64,000 nt of DNA from Toxorhynchites rutilus septentrionalis (taxonomy: Eukaryota > Arthropoda > Insecta > Diptera > Culicidae): assembly GCF_029784135.1 (NCBI RefSeq), contig NC_073746.1, forward strand, positions 116,062,035 to 116,126,034, written 5' to 3'. The notes beneath the pieces were generated by a model. The model was not told where the DNA came from. It saw only the letters and a list, made by a program, of their open reading frames with translations, and made no database searches. A program made the position numbers and the translations under genes. This document shows, one piece after another, positions 23,088 to 34,592 of the stretch. The first letter of the stretch is position 1. Each line of letters opens with the position of its first letter.

Positions 23088-24496
23088 AGATACTGAATTC
23101 GCTCGAGTTTAATGAGGTGTGTTTTGGCAGCTGATTGAAAACAGAAACTGCCATACTCCATCACTGAGAGAATAGTTGTTCGATACAACATTATAAGATC
23201 TTCTGGGTGGGCTCCCCACCAGGTGCCGGTAATTGTACAGAGAAAGTTTATTCTTTGTTGGCATTTTTTACTCAGATACCTAATATGGGCCCCCCAAGTA
23301 CATTTGGAGTCGAACCAGACCCCAAGATACTTGAATGACATAGCATGAGTGATCGGTTTACCCAAAAGTTGAAGCTTTGGTTTTGCTGGTCTATGCTTCC
23401 TAGAAAAAACCACCATCTCTGTTTTCTCCGTGGAGAATTCGATCCCTAGCCCAATGGCCCAGGTTGAAAAATTGTTCAAAGTATCTTGTAAGAGTCCTTG
23501 CAGGTCGGATTCGTTTGATCCTACGACAGACACCACTCCATCATATGCAAGTTGTCTTAGGCTGCAATTTTGTGTAAGGCAATTGTCGATGTCGCTTACA
23601 TAGAAGTTGTACAAAAGGGGGCTTAAACATGAGCCCTGGGGGAGTCCCATGTAGGAGACCCGACTTACTGTCGAATCCCCGTGAGAAAAATTCAAATGTT
23701 TCTCACAAAGCAAGATATATAACATATTATTCAATAGAGGCGGCAGACCCCGAGAGTGTAATTTGTCTGACAGGACCTCTATTGAAACTGAATCAAAGGC
23801 CCCCTTTATGTCCAAGAATACTGAAGCCATTTGTTTTTTTTCGGTGTAAGCCATTTGAATTTCTGAAGAAAGCAACGCAAGACAATCATTCGTCCCCTTG
23901 CCCCTGCGGAACCCATATTGCGTATCTGAGAGTAGGCCATTCGTTTCAACCCATCGATCAAGGCGAAACAAGATCATTTTCTCCAACAATTTCCGTATAC
24001 AAGACAGCATTGCTATTGGGCGGTACGAATTGAAGTCGGACGCGGGTTTTCCGGGTTTTTGAATAGCTATAACTCGTACTTGTCTCCAATCATCTGGAAC
24101 AATATTATGTTCCAGAAACCGAATGAATAAATTCAACAAGCGATGTTTCGCCACATCAGGGAGGTTTTTCAACAAGTTGAACTTAATTCGATCCGATCCC
24201 GGAGCAGAATTGTTACATGAAAGGAGAGCAAGAGAGAATTCTACCATCGAAAACTCAGAGTCAAGATCGCACCTATCTTGTGGTATATCTCTAACAATTT
24301 TTTGCACGGGAGCGGAATCGGGACAAACCTTTCGTGCAAAATTAAAAATCCATCGATGTGAATATTCTTCGCTTTCATTGGATGAACAGCGATTTCTCAT
24401 GTTTCGAGCCACTTTCCATAATTTTTTCATTGACGTTTCTCGTGACAAACCTCCCACGAAATTTCGCCAATAAACACGTTTTTTCTCTTTGATCAA
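23048..24496 (-). pseudogene. LINE ORF2, reverse transcriptase
   Basis: About 480 codons with RT motifs in order: NNSAPGSDRIKFNLLKNLP, WRQVRVIAIQKPGKP, SYRPIAMLSCIRKLLEKMI, QYGFRRGKGTNDCL, FLDIKGAFDSVS (first catalytic Asp), GLPQGSCLSPLLYNFYV and LRQLAYDGVVSV. The last is the A-D-D motif in which the first Asp has become Tyr, so the polymerase would be inactive. A frameshift near 23050-23090 separates it from the RNase H part. Confidence 0.9.
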
Positions 24497-24511
24497 ATTT
24501 TTGAACTGATT

Positions 24512-25500
24512 CTAAAGGGCTAAATACGATTGAAAATTTTCAAGAGTTCCACGTTTCCGAAAAGCTTTAAATGCATTCGATTTTTCTATATAAAGCTTGG
24601 ACCATTGGCTATCCCACCATAGATTGGGAGGCCTTCGGGAAATGGTGGAACCTGGAACGGGTTTCGTTTGAGCGCGAACTGCGCTGTCATAGATCAAACG
24701 AGAAAGGAAATTATACTCCTCCAATGGAGGTAAACCATCTCTAGAATTGATGGCTAGAGCAATCGCGTCCGCATACTTTTTCCAGTAAATGTGTCTTGTG
24801 AGGTCATATGCCATGTTTATAGATTCAGAAGAATTCGACCCAATGGTGATGGAAATTTTGATTGGCAAGTTATCACTACCTTTAGGGTCCTGGATTACAT
24901 TCCACTTGCAATCTAACGATAATGAATTCGAGCAAAGCGAGAGGTCAAGAGCACTTGGGTTAGCAGGAGGTTTAGGTACACGTGTTGTTTCCCCAGTGTT
25001 CAAAACGGTCATATTGAAGCTGTTACCAAGGTCATATATCATCGATGAACGTAGCGTTGTACTGTTCCCCCCAGGCAGTTCCGTGAGATTTAAAGTCTCC
25101 CAAGATCAATCGTGGCTCAGGAAGGAGTGAGCACATGTCAACAAGTTGCTTGCGGCTAACCGCAGCTCTCGGAGGCCAATACAAGCTGACAATACAGAGG
25201 TCTTTGCCTCTGATGTTTGCATGACAAGCAACAGCTTCAATCCCTCCAATAGGTGGAAGGTCAATTCGAAAAAATGAGTGGCACTTATTGATCCCCAATA
25301 GCACCCCTCCGTATCTGTCATCACGGTCCAAGCGTATAATATTGAAATCATGGAAAGAGAGATCATCTCGCGAAGAAAGCCAAGTTTCGGACAGAGCAAA
25401 AACATCACAATTGAACTTATGAATTAAAAATTTGAATGTATCCAATTTAGGGATAAGACTACGACAATTCCACTTAAAACAGTGATATCTCCGACCTCTC
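24512..25500 (-). pseudogene. LINE ORF2, APE-type endonuclease
   Basis: The frame includes CRSLIPKLDTFKFLIHKFNC (start, near 25475), ALSETWLSS with the catalytic Glu, DDRYGGVLLGI, and LILGDFKSHGTAWG. In the last, the Asn normally found in GDFN is Lys, an active-site change. A frameshift near 25035 moves the rest (NPSALDLSLCS) to another frame, and an in-frame TAG near 24510 separates it from the reverse transcriptase. Confidence 0.85.
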
Positions 25501-25508
25501 TATTTAAA

Positions 25509-27074
25509 TTAGACATCAAGAGAGATAATCATTGCTAGGAGGGGCCATGTTTGCATCAATTGTTGCAACATTGTCTTTAATACTGGAAGCATTGAAATGA
25601 CAATGGTTCTGATGGAGCCGGAAACGTTAAAACACTTGAAGATTTGATCCAAAAGGTCAGACAACTTTATAAATCCCGATTGGGAAGTTGAGCTGGACGG
25701 AAAAACAGGGACAGTTGGGGTTTTTGATGTCCCCTCGAGTGCTGGATCGTTCGAAGGTGAACTATTCCCACGGAAGCCAGGAGGAACCTGATTTTGCTTG
25801 TCCGCTGCACTCGATTTTTTAGGCAAGCTAACAGGGGATATCACCGGAGGGACTTGTGATTGAATTTTGGGAGTGGTCACATTTTTGCGCCGGGGATTCC
25901 CTTGGGAAATAAACGGTGTGCCCCCGTGAGCTCTGTCCGCTTCCATTTCGTCAACTGGCAACGTGGAAAAGATTTTGTGTGAGAAGATTGGATGTTGTTG
26001 TTGTTGGGCCTGTCGAGAAGCGCCCTTTAAAATTTCTGCTAAAGTGCGTTTCGAGCGTTCCTTTAAAGAGCGCTTCTATTTCTCCCAGCGACTCTTGTAA
26101 GTTTCACAAGCTGAGAGCTCATGTGGGGTTCCCCCGCAATATAGAAACTTATGCTCAGTCGCACTGCAGGATTTGCCCACATGTTGCTCTCCGCAAGTGG
26201 CACAGCGCTCCTTGTTGGCGCAGTAGTCTGCTGTTTGACCAACTGACTTGCATTTGTTGCAAGTCATGGGCTTTGGCACGAAGAGACGCAGCGGAAGCCT
26301 CAATTTGTCCACCATAACGTAGTCAGGGAGGGCGGAACCAGCAAAAGTTACTCGAAACGAGTCGGACGGCGTGAATTTTGTTTTTCCCTCTTCCTGGGAC
26401 ACTTTTCCTAATTGATGGCAGTCCAAAATTTAAACTTTTTTCAAAGGGAGCTTTTTAAATCTGCCATCTCCCTCTTTTATTAATGCGCTCGTCAGACCCG
26501 TTTCTGTAATCACCCCCGAAATTTCTACGTTATGGCAGGGCACATAGACGCGATATTCTAGTACGAACCTATTGTCGACAACAATCTCGTTAGCTTGCTT
26601 CCGGTCAGCCACGACAACACGCAGTTTGTTCGGTCGAACCTTTCTAATTTCGACCACGGAGGAATAATTTTTTGTCAGATCTTTCATGATCCGAATGACG
26701 TTGAGCGATTTCCCGTTGGGTTTTGGCCGGAAGAAAACAACCCATGGGCCAGATCCAGATGCATCTTGTGGATAGACCTTGACACGCGGAGAGGGGACAA
26801 CTGAGGGGGAGGACGAGGTCGATTGTTGAGCGGAAGCGGGAACAGTTGGGCTGAGAGGCAAGTTCGGGAGATAATCGGAAGCGGGAGCGGGAGATTGAGG
26901 GGGCGAAGTGGAAAAGTTTGCCAATTTTCTTGAAGGTGGCTTGTTGAGGTTGATTAACTCTTCCTCTGAAAAGACATCGTCTGAGGGGGGAACGCGTTTA
27001 AGCGCCTTCCCAGTAGTTAGTGAGGAGGAAACATCAGACTCAATGTCCATATCAAGAGGATCGCACTCTGCCAT
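25509..27074 (-). pseudogene. LINE ORF1 (gag-like)
   Basis: Starts MAECDPLDMDIESDVSSSLT at 27074. A Ser/Pro-rich N-part is followed by an RNA-binding-like middle, then zinc knuckles around 26150-26280 (CNKCKSVGQTADYC and CATCGEQHVGKSC). In the first knuckle the usual His is Gln. A nonsense TAA lies at 26427-26429 after LPLKKV, and a further frame break occurs between about 25961 and 26076. The C-part (25509-25961) is proline- and serine-rich. Confidence 0.82.
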
Positions 27075-27128
27075 TATGGCAGATATACAATTATGTTTTT
27101 TCTTTTTTTTTTAAATCCTTAACCTAAT

Positions 27129-27143
27129 ATATATATATATATA
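27129..27143. repeat. (AT)n run
   Basis: A short AT microsatellite in the 5-prime region of the LOA-like LINE, next to a T-rich run at 27097-27112. Confidence 0.85.
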
Positions 27144-27478
27144 CTTAAATACTTGAAGCGCACGGTGCGGATGATTTGTAACGGTGCTCCAATCGAACCA
27201 CGTGATGATCGCTTGGCACAACAGCAATGGTGTATCGCACCACAATACGATGACGATGGAACGGCACACGCTCACAGCGCCCGCAGTGGAGGACTTCTCC
27301 CTTCCGCTGGTTGTGATTACTTATCACTTCACTCTCGCAATAAAGGAAACCCCGTTAGGGCGAAACAATCACTTCAGCGAAACCGATAACGGTATTGTTC
27401 CAACACAATAACGGACACGAACAACTTTGCGTCCGGCGGCTTCGGACTGCGCGAGCTGACTGAGCTACAAGGGTGTTG

Positions 27479-27849
27479 TGTATCATGAATTCCTTCCACA
27501 AGGCCAGACAGTCAAAAGGAAGTATTATTTGGGCATTATAAAACGTTTGCATGAAGCTATTTGCCAAAAAAGACCGAATTTGTGGGCAAATAGCTCGTGG
27601 ATCTTGCATCACGTTAACGCACCGTCACACAATGCCATCGTTATTCGTGAACATTTGAAACTCAGGAAGCCGCTCCACGGAACATGTTTTACCCGAGCTG
27701 AGATAATGGAAAAATCGAAGATGGCGCTGATGGCCATACCGCAAATCGAATATAATAAATGTTTCGAGGATTGGATCAAGCGCTGGCATAAGTGCGTTGA
27801 AGTCGATGTGGAGTACTTTGAAGAAGACAATATCAATATTGATGTATAA
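27479..27849 (+). pseudogene. Mariner transposase C-terminal half (split)
   Basis: YHEFLPQGQTVKRKYYLGII followed by SWILHHVNAPSHNA corresponds to the region around the second catalytic Asp, which is Val here (HHVNAPSH in place of HHDNAPSH). The YSPD-x-APCD segment with the third catalytic residue is missing. It ends at a TAA near 27849, shortly before the 3-prime terminal repeat. Confidence 0.88.
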
Positions 27850-28224
27850 TCTTGTATTTTTATTTCCCGAATGAATTCCGGGAACTTTTTGATCAAGGTA
27901 GTACAAAGAAGAACATAGTGTCTCTTCCTGCTATCACTTAGAGGCGGATGAACTGAAAAGTTTAAAGCCTCTTTAATTCAACATCGTCGTCGTTGTCTTC
28001 TTGCTATGGTTGAAACCAGTGCGCAATGGTCCAGGAGATGCATTTAAGTGGAAATTAGCGTCTAAAGCTCGATAGTTATTCTCTAGACCAGGGGTTCTCA
28101 AACTGTTAGACCCCCAATTTTTTTTTGAAACCCATCTCTTTAGTTTTTTTTCTTACTGAATAATTATCAATTTGAAAGCATCGCAGTTGGTTAAATGAAT
28201 AAACTTGACATTATTTCCTCACGG

Positions 28225-28300
28225 AGGCGATTTGGCGTAGTGGTAACATCCGCACCTCTCACGCAAAAGGTCACAGAGTTCAATTCACACTCCCGACATT
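28225..28300 (+). mobile_element. tRNA-related SINE fragment
   Basis: GGAGGCGATTTGGCGTAGTG and GTTCAATTCACACTCCCGAC resemble RNA polymerase III A and B boxes at tRNA-like spacing. It differs from the three Feilai copies. No tail or duplication was identified. Confidence 0.45.
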
Positions 28301-28439
28301 CTTCCAAAAAATGGAAATGATGCGACAAACCGACCAAAAGTGTTGAAAGTCACTACAATACAAAAAAAAATAGTTTCTCATAGTATTCAACAAAATAAAT
28401 AGAGATAAAATTTAGTAAATATCAAGTTTAATAAATAAT

Positions 28440-28760
28440 TATTAATACAAATTTCTCACAAACTATAAAAAACATAAAGTTCCTCATATAGTTGAGTAAA
28501 TAATCGAGTGTTCAAAGAATTGCTTCGAAGGTTTTTGATAGCACTCATAACATATAGTAGAGACTTATGTGATCTAGGGCTCTGATTTTTTGCTACTAAA
28601 TGGTGTCTGTGAATCATGCAGTGAATGGCCAGTATCTTACGCAGTTGAAACTTTGAGTGAGCTGTAAAACCACGATGACTATCAACTATTGATGGATGGC
28701 CATCAGTCTCAATGTTCTTTCATGGAATAGCTTCTTCGGTATAAAAAACCGATCGACTCT
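28440..28760 (-). pseudogene. hAT transposase remnant
   Basis: Minus-strand translation around 28480-28630 gives HCMIHRHHLVAKNQSPRSHK, then SAIKNLRSNSLNTRLFTQL, the C-x-x-HR...LNxRLF block of hAT transposases of the ZBED/Charlie type. Stops and frame breaks surround it. It is consistent with the ends of hAT 1. Confidence 0.65.
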
Positions 28761-28877
28761 TCTCTAGTATCAGTCTTCATATATGTAGCAAAAATCATTT
28801 CTTGGTACATATTTTCATCTTTAATATATCGAACATACCCAACAGAGCGTCATTGCTGGGTAATGTAGACTATAATA

Positions 28878-30173
28878 TAGGGTGTGTCACATCAAATTGC
28901 ATCACGGAAAAAACGCTGTAGAAATTCGCCCAGTAGACCGATCCTTTTGAAAATTTTAGACAGTAAAATAAAAACTATTAAACAACTTTTGGCATTTTCT
29001 TTTTATTCATACTTCGAGCCCAAGCCCGTATGCTCGCACCTTCCTCTTTACCCCGTCCATAAGGTTCTGTACAACGTCAGGTTGTAGTTTTTTTTGAACA
29101 GAAATCCATTTTCACTTGAAGTCCGCCTCCGATTTGACAACTTTTGGGTTCTTCCGGAGGGACTGCTTCATAATCGCCCAATATTTCTCTATTGGGCGAA
29201 GCTCCGGCGCGTTGGGCGGGTTCATTTCCTTTGGCACGAAGGTGACCCCGTTGGCTTCGTACCACTCCAACACGTTCTTTGAATAGTGGCACGAAGCGAG
29301 ATCCGGCCAGAAGATGGTCGGGCCCTCGTGCTGCTTCAATAGTGGTAGTAAGCGCTTCTGTAGGCACTCCTTAAGGTAAACCTGCCCGTTTACCGTGCCG
29401 GTCATCACGAAGGGGGCGCTCCGCTTTCCGCAAGAGCAGATCGCTTGCCACACCATGTACTTTTTGGCAAACTTGGATAGTTTCTGCTTGTGAATCTCCT
29501 CTGGAACGCTGAATTCGTCCTCTGCGGAGAAGAACAACAGGCCCGGCAGCTGACGAAAGTCCGCTTTGGCGTAGGTTTCGTCGTCCATTACCAGGCAATG
29601 CGGCTTCATCAGCATTTCGGTGTACAGCTTCCGGGCTCGCGTCTTCCCCACCATGTTTTGCCTTTCGTCGCGGTTAGGAGCCTTCTGAACCTTGTATGTA
29701 CGCAGGCCCTCCCGCTGCTTGGTCCGCTGGACGAATGAACTTGACAAATTCAGCTTATTGGCGACATCCCGGACCGAACTTCTCGGATCACGCCTAACTG
29801 CTTAACTACGCGCTTGTGATCTTTTCACTGACGGAGCATCCATTTTTGCCGTTCTTCACCTTCCGGTCGATGGTTAGGTTCTCGAAGTATCGTTTTAGTA
29901 CTCTGCTGACCGTGGATTGGACGATTCCCAGCATCTTACCGATGTCCCGATGTGACAACTCCGGATTCTCGAAATGAGTGCACAGGATTAATTCACGACG
30001 CTCTTTTTCGTTCGGCGACTTTTTTCCAAATTTACGAAAAATTGACAGTGAAGCATGGCCAACGTGATCTATACACTCTTATCTGATTATAAGCGAAAGC
30101 TGAAGATATAATTCCTAAAAATTAAATTTCTACAGCGTTTTTTCCGTGATGCAATTTGATGTGACACACCCTT
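28878..30173 (-). mobile_element. ITmD37E transposon, copy B (in hAT 1)
   Basis: Same 20 bp-plus terminal repeats as copy A, flanked by TA (28876-28877, 30174-30175). The 5-prime-most base pair of one end is altered (TAGGGTGTG rather than AAGGGTGTG). Confidence 0.92.
29094..30030 (-). pseudogene. DD37E transposase, copy B
   Basis: The start codon is lost (AAG in place of ATG near 30027). Single-base deletions near 29797 and 29824 shift the frame in the N-terminal part. A TGA replaces a codon just after SEADFK near 29112. The catalytic residues remain visible: MDDETYAKADF, FWPDLASCHYS and LRPIEKYW. Confidence 0.9.
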
Positions 30174-30744
30174 TAAATTGATAATGTTGGTAATGTTGGT
30201 CTATAATAAATTGAACAACGTTTTTCCCTCTTCGCGACCCATCTCAAGGTTCCTGAAATAATTTTTAAAAAAATTGTTACGCCATGCACATAAATGACCA
30301 ATCATTTTGGATGTTCTTTTTCAATCACTTTATTCTAGTTCACTTCATTTAGCTATGTAAATACCTTGTAATCTCTAGAATTAAATTAGTAGCTGAGAAC
30401 ATCATCATTCAAGCTCCAACGCATTTCAGAACGCATATGAACTTGCAACCTAGGGGCAAGCTTTTTATACAGTAAAATATGAGGAGCATGTTTGGACATG
30501 AATTTGATGATGACTTCATTCGTGTTAAATCGTGTATATGTTTAAAATACAGAGAAACATTCTTGAAGGGCTCGTACGCTCAAACGCATAATCATGCACG
30601 AACCTGTTCACGTGTTTTTACTTGTCGAATTGTTCATCTTGTACTTTTTGTTCTTTTTTATTTTCATTCTATGTACACTCATCGTCTTGTTGAGTTTTTA
30701 AAATTTACAGCAATTATATTTTCTACTAAGATATTGATCATTCT

Positions 30745-31441
30745 CAGAGTTGCCACATATACAGAATATTCTATAATTCACAGATTTTTCGACAAATTTC
30801 AGATACAGAATATGTTTATACAGAATTGCAGTTTTTCTGCAAAGATACAGAATTTAAAGATATTAAATTAAGTACAGTTCATTTTCTCTGTCTACCTTCT
30901 TACTAACAAACTTTGTTTTTTATCGTTGAGTCATGAAGATATGTACCTTGATGTTGAACCATCTGAAATGTCACATTACTTCTCCATTCCTGCTAAGGAT
31001 GTTTTTGGGACACTTTTTGATAATTCCACATTCATCAGTGTGTGTTGAATGAATTTTCTCGCTTCACAATGCCAACAAAACAAAGTTCTGGAACCGGCTG
31101 GCTTCCAAAATGGTGGACTCCATTTTGATAGCAAAGAACTATGTATCGACTCAAGGAGAAGCGTCAGGGATGAAATTGAGGGAAAATTTAAGAAAAGCAA
31201 AGTTCAACAACACCATGTATAAACACCATACAATTTATTATGAGAAAACTGTTTTTATGATTTATTTTGTTGTATTGATACTACTTGAGCAAACCATAAA
31301 TAAGAACAATAAATTCAAAATGAAAATCAGCCTTTCTTTCCATTTTTTTCCGTTAGTTTTATGATACAGATTTTTTTCTGCTAAAAATTCAGATGTACAG
31401 ATTTTTTCACAAAATTTTACAGGATCAAATGGGCAACCCTG
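30745..31441. mobile_element. Small hAT element nested in hAT 1
   Basis: Ends CAGAGTTGCCACATATACAG at 30745 and the inverted AAATGGGCAACCCTG at 31441, flanked by ATCATTCT and ATCAATCT (7 of 8 match). Subterminal ACAGA/TACAG motifs repeat at both ends, as is common in hAT elements. No transposase recognised, so non-autonomous. Confidence 0.7.
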
Positions 31442-33124
31442 ATCAATCTTATAACAGGGTGGTTCACGTAACACAACTTATGCAGTATCTTTAATATTTC
31501 AAATAAGAACTTGCGGTATATTATAGGGGTCGATATTCAAACCCCGTCGACCCCCAAAATCAATTCTTTTTTCTGTCGACCCCTGGGAAACCGAAGTCGA
31601 CCTTAGGGGGTCGACATCGACCACTTTGAGAAACCCTGCTCTAGACAATAACTGTCTTCGACAAAGTTGTTGCATATGATAGATCGCTAAGTTTGATGTT
31701 GTCAAAAATAGGGTGACCAATATTTACGATGAAATTAAAATTGTAACATTCTTATATTTATAGATAGAGGTAAACATGGTTCTACAATGTTATAGCCCCA
31801 TTTATTTAAGAAAACTTTTTAGAACAAAGTTGTTTTTCTATCTCTTGAAATAACCGATATAGCGCTTTTTTCTAAGTTGCGTTAGGGTCACCATTAAAAA
31901 ACGTTTTTTGCTTTAACTTTAATATTGAAAATTTTACATGCAAACTATCTTCAGAAGACTTTTAGAGCTTACTAAGACAAACATTTTATGTTGCAGAACT
32001 TGTCAATATCTCAACTCTTCTCAAAGTTATTGATATTTCTTCCCAAAAAATACGCTCAACTCATTCGCTTCGCTCTTTTTGGGGCAAACATAAAAAATAT
32101 TCGTTGACGGCATTTGAATGAGCATACTTGACTCTACATAATGTGGGATTTCCAAATTCTATGTTATTCTTTTTATTTGTGTAAACTAAAATTGAAATCA
32201 TGAGTTTTTGGATGAAAACCTATCAATAACTTTGAGTAGTATTAAGATATTGACAAGTTCTGCATAGCAAAATGTTGGTCACGATAAGCTCTAAAAGTCG
32301 TCCCAAGATCGTTTTTAAGTAGAGGTTGAAACATAAAAGTTAGAGAAAAAACCGGTTTTTTTCATGGTGACCCTAACGCAACTTAGATAGAAAGCGCTAA
32401 AATCAGCTTTATGGAAGATTTTTATTCTCTAGACAAAAACTGTCTTCAACAAAGTTGTTACATATGATAGGACACTTATTTTCATGTCATCAAAAATAGG
32501 GTGACCGAAATTTTCGATGGAATAAAAAATCTAATTTCCTTATCTTCATAGATAGAGGCAAACATAGTTCGACAATATTGTAGCCTCAATTATTTTAAGC
32601 AGCTTTGTAGAACAAAATTTTATTCTATCTCTTGAAATATCCGATATATCGCTTTTTATTGTAAGTTTCATTAGCGTATTTTTTGGGAAGAAATATCAAT
32701 AACTTTGAGTAGAATTACGATATTGACAAGTTCTGCATCATAAAATGTTTGTCTTAGTAAGCTCTAAAAGTCTTCTGAAGACAGTTGCATGTAGAATTTT
32801 CAATATAAAAGTTAGAGCAAAAAAAACATTTTTCTGATGGTAACGTAACGCAACTTACAAAAAAGTGCTATATCGGTTATTTCAAGAGATAGAAAAATAT
32901 TTTGTTCTACAAATTTGCTTAAAATAACTGATGTTAAACCATATTTACCTCTATAAAGATAAGAAAGTTAGATTTTTTATTTAATCGAAAATTTTGTTAA
33001 ACCTATTTCAGATAACATCAAAAAGGGCGCTTTATCATATGTAACAAATTTTCCGAAGACAGTTTTTGTCTAGAGAATCACTGTCGAGCTCTAGATGCTA
33101 ATTTCCCACTTAAAGCAAGAGGTT

Positions 33125-34590
33125 TTTGACTCGTACAAGATGTTTCAGTCGTTTTTGTCGTTCGTTGTTTTATTAACGTATTGTTTCCACTTCTAAGTTA
33201 TCACAAGCTACGATTGCCTTCACAACTGTATGAGCATCCATGAAGCACGTCACCTATGGACTGTGCTACGAATCAAATACACATCGCTACTGATTTGTCT
33301 CATCGATTGAACCATTCCGGATTTTTTTCACCAATTTAAAGCAGGATTTAATGTTGGCATGGCGTTTAAAGCGGTCACTCGATTCCCAATTTTCCGGCTA
33401 TTAAGTAACAAGAGAAGAGAATGTGATATCAACATGGCCCAGATAGTCATTAAGGGGGGACCCCTGTCTGGAAGATCGAAAAATAATGAATTTTCGTGAT
33501 TTTTTCGGATATTAAAAATAAAGTGTAGTGTAGTATTTTGATTCAAGGTATATTTGTAGATGGATTTCCATTTTTTGAGTTCAAGAATAATGATTATTAC
33601 GTTGTTGACCGCTGGATGCTGTCTGAAAATCGATACCTTGCTGGTGGTATCGATTCTGAAGCAAAGGGCTGTCGCAGAACGAATTCCAATGAATAATATG
33701 AACCTTAGGACAATACCTAAAGTGTTACATAGGGGTTTTTAAAATTTGTAAAATTGCTAAAATGACGGCTATTTTTGTTAAAAATGAATAATTTTTCATG
33801 AAAAATCGCTGTTCAGAAGCTCATAAAAAATCGAAAAAAATTAGATATCAAAAAACGGCTATGTAACGCTTTAGATAATTCATTTTTACATGCTGAGTAG
33901 ATCCCGAGATATCGACACCAACAGCTGAAAAAACATGGTTTCGAGACAAACGCGTTTAAAAATTCGTACAGCAATACTATATTCCTTGAGGTAACCTTAT
34001 ACTTCTGGCTGAAACTTTCCAACGGAATCGAACATCGAAAAATCCTTTTAGCGCAACATTTCCGAGGGCATAAGCTTCCCAAAAATTGAAAAAAAACCTT
34101 TTTTTCGAGCTTCCAGACTGAAATCCTCCCTTCATAAGGAACGCTCCTAGCATTTTCTTCTTGCTGGGGAACACTAAAGCCATTTTCCACACAGGTTCGA
34201 ATCTAGCGAGGACAATTCAATGTGATACAGTTTTGTTTGCAAGCCGATATACCTCTACCCACACCACATAAAGACGGCGACGACGACAACGACGACAACA
34301 ACAGTAACAACAGAGACTAGTCGACAACTTACCCTTACCATGATAATCTCATCCGGCTCAGCCCAAGCAACTAATCGAGCGCTCGTAGCATAATTCTTTA
34401 ACGGCAACACCACGCGGGGGAGAAAAACGATCGCGCATGATTCGCAGTTTCAATCGATAGTATTAAACCAATAGTGTACGGTATAGAGAGGAACTATGAT
34501 TATGATCGAAACATATATATCGGATAAGGGATACTTGGATTGTGGTTTGGGTGATCCCAACATGTAACGTGTAGGGGGTAGATGATACTT
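33125..34590. other. Intron sequence, no gene seen
   Basis: Left part of the large Pvr intron next to exon 7. Contains a (GAC)n-like stretch at about 34270-34310. No coding frame, tRNA or repeat end recognised. Confidence 0.6.
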
Positions 34591-34592
34591 AC

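Larger units (their letters stand above)
21597..27466 (-). mobile_element. LOA-clade (Lian-like) LINE, near full length
   Basis: A 5.9 kb non-LTR retrotransposon flanked by TACAAGGGTGTT (21585-21596, 27467-27478). In its own sense: 5-prime region 27466-27075, ORF1 27074-25509, ORF2 with endonuclease, reverse transcriptase and RNase H down to 21843, and a 3-prime tail with CACATT repeats near 21673-21700. The A-rich tail abuts the left target copy. The domain order with C-terminal RNase H, and motifs such as RQLA-x-DGVVSV, fit the LOA clade, to which Lian of Aedes belongs. The copy is dead: stops, frameshifts and catalytic changes are listed under its parts. Confidence 0.88.
17537..27898 (+). 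mobile_element. Mariner transposon split by about 9.2 kb of nested insertions
   Basis: The ends CCTTGATCAAAAAGTTCCCG at 17537 and the inverted AACTTTTTGATCAAGG at 27898 are flanked by TA (17535-17536, 27899-27900). The element's own sequence is 17537-18320 and 27479-27898. The coding sequence is interrupted after the codons for MDYKGV and resumes with YHEFLPQGQT. Inside lie a Feilai SINE, a pogo-like element and a LOA-like LINE, all at the TACAAGGGTGTT site. Confidence 0.9.
28089..31638 (-). mobile_element. hAT transposon 1
   Basis: Ends CAGGGGTTCTCAAACTG at 28089 and the inverted CACTTTGAGAAACCCTG at 31638, flanked by a perfect 8 bp duplication CTCTAGAC (28081-28088, 31639-31646). The CAGGG...TCTCAAA end and 8 bp duplication are diagnostic of hAT. 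It hosts a tRNA-like SINE fragment, ITmD37E copy B and a smaller hAT. Confidence 0.92.
28041..33122. repeat. Foldback repeat with four alternating arms, split by a hAT
   Basis: Outer inverted ends: TTAAGTGGAAATTAGCGTCT (28045) and AATTTCCCACTTAAAGC (33107-33122). The element's own sequence is 28041-28088 and 31647-33122. In the second part a unit holding CTCTAGACAA..AACTGTCTTC, CATATGATAG, ATAGGGTGACC and TCTTGAAATA occurs forward (31639-32055), inverted (about 32205-32400), forward (32428-32690) and inverted (about 32700-33075). The arms could form long hairpins. No coding frame. Confidence 0.8.
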
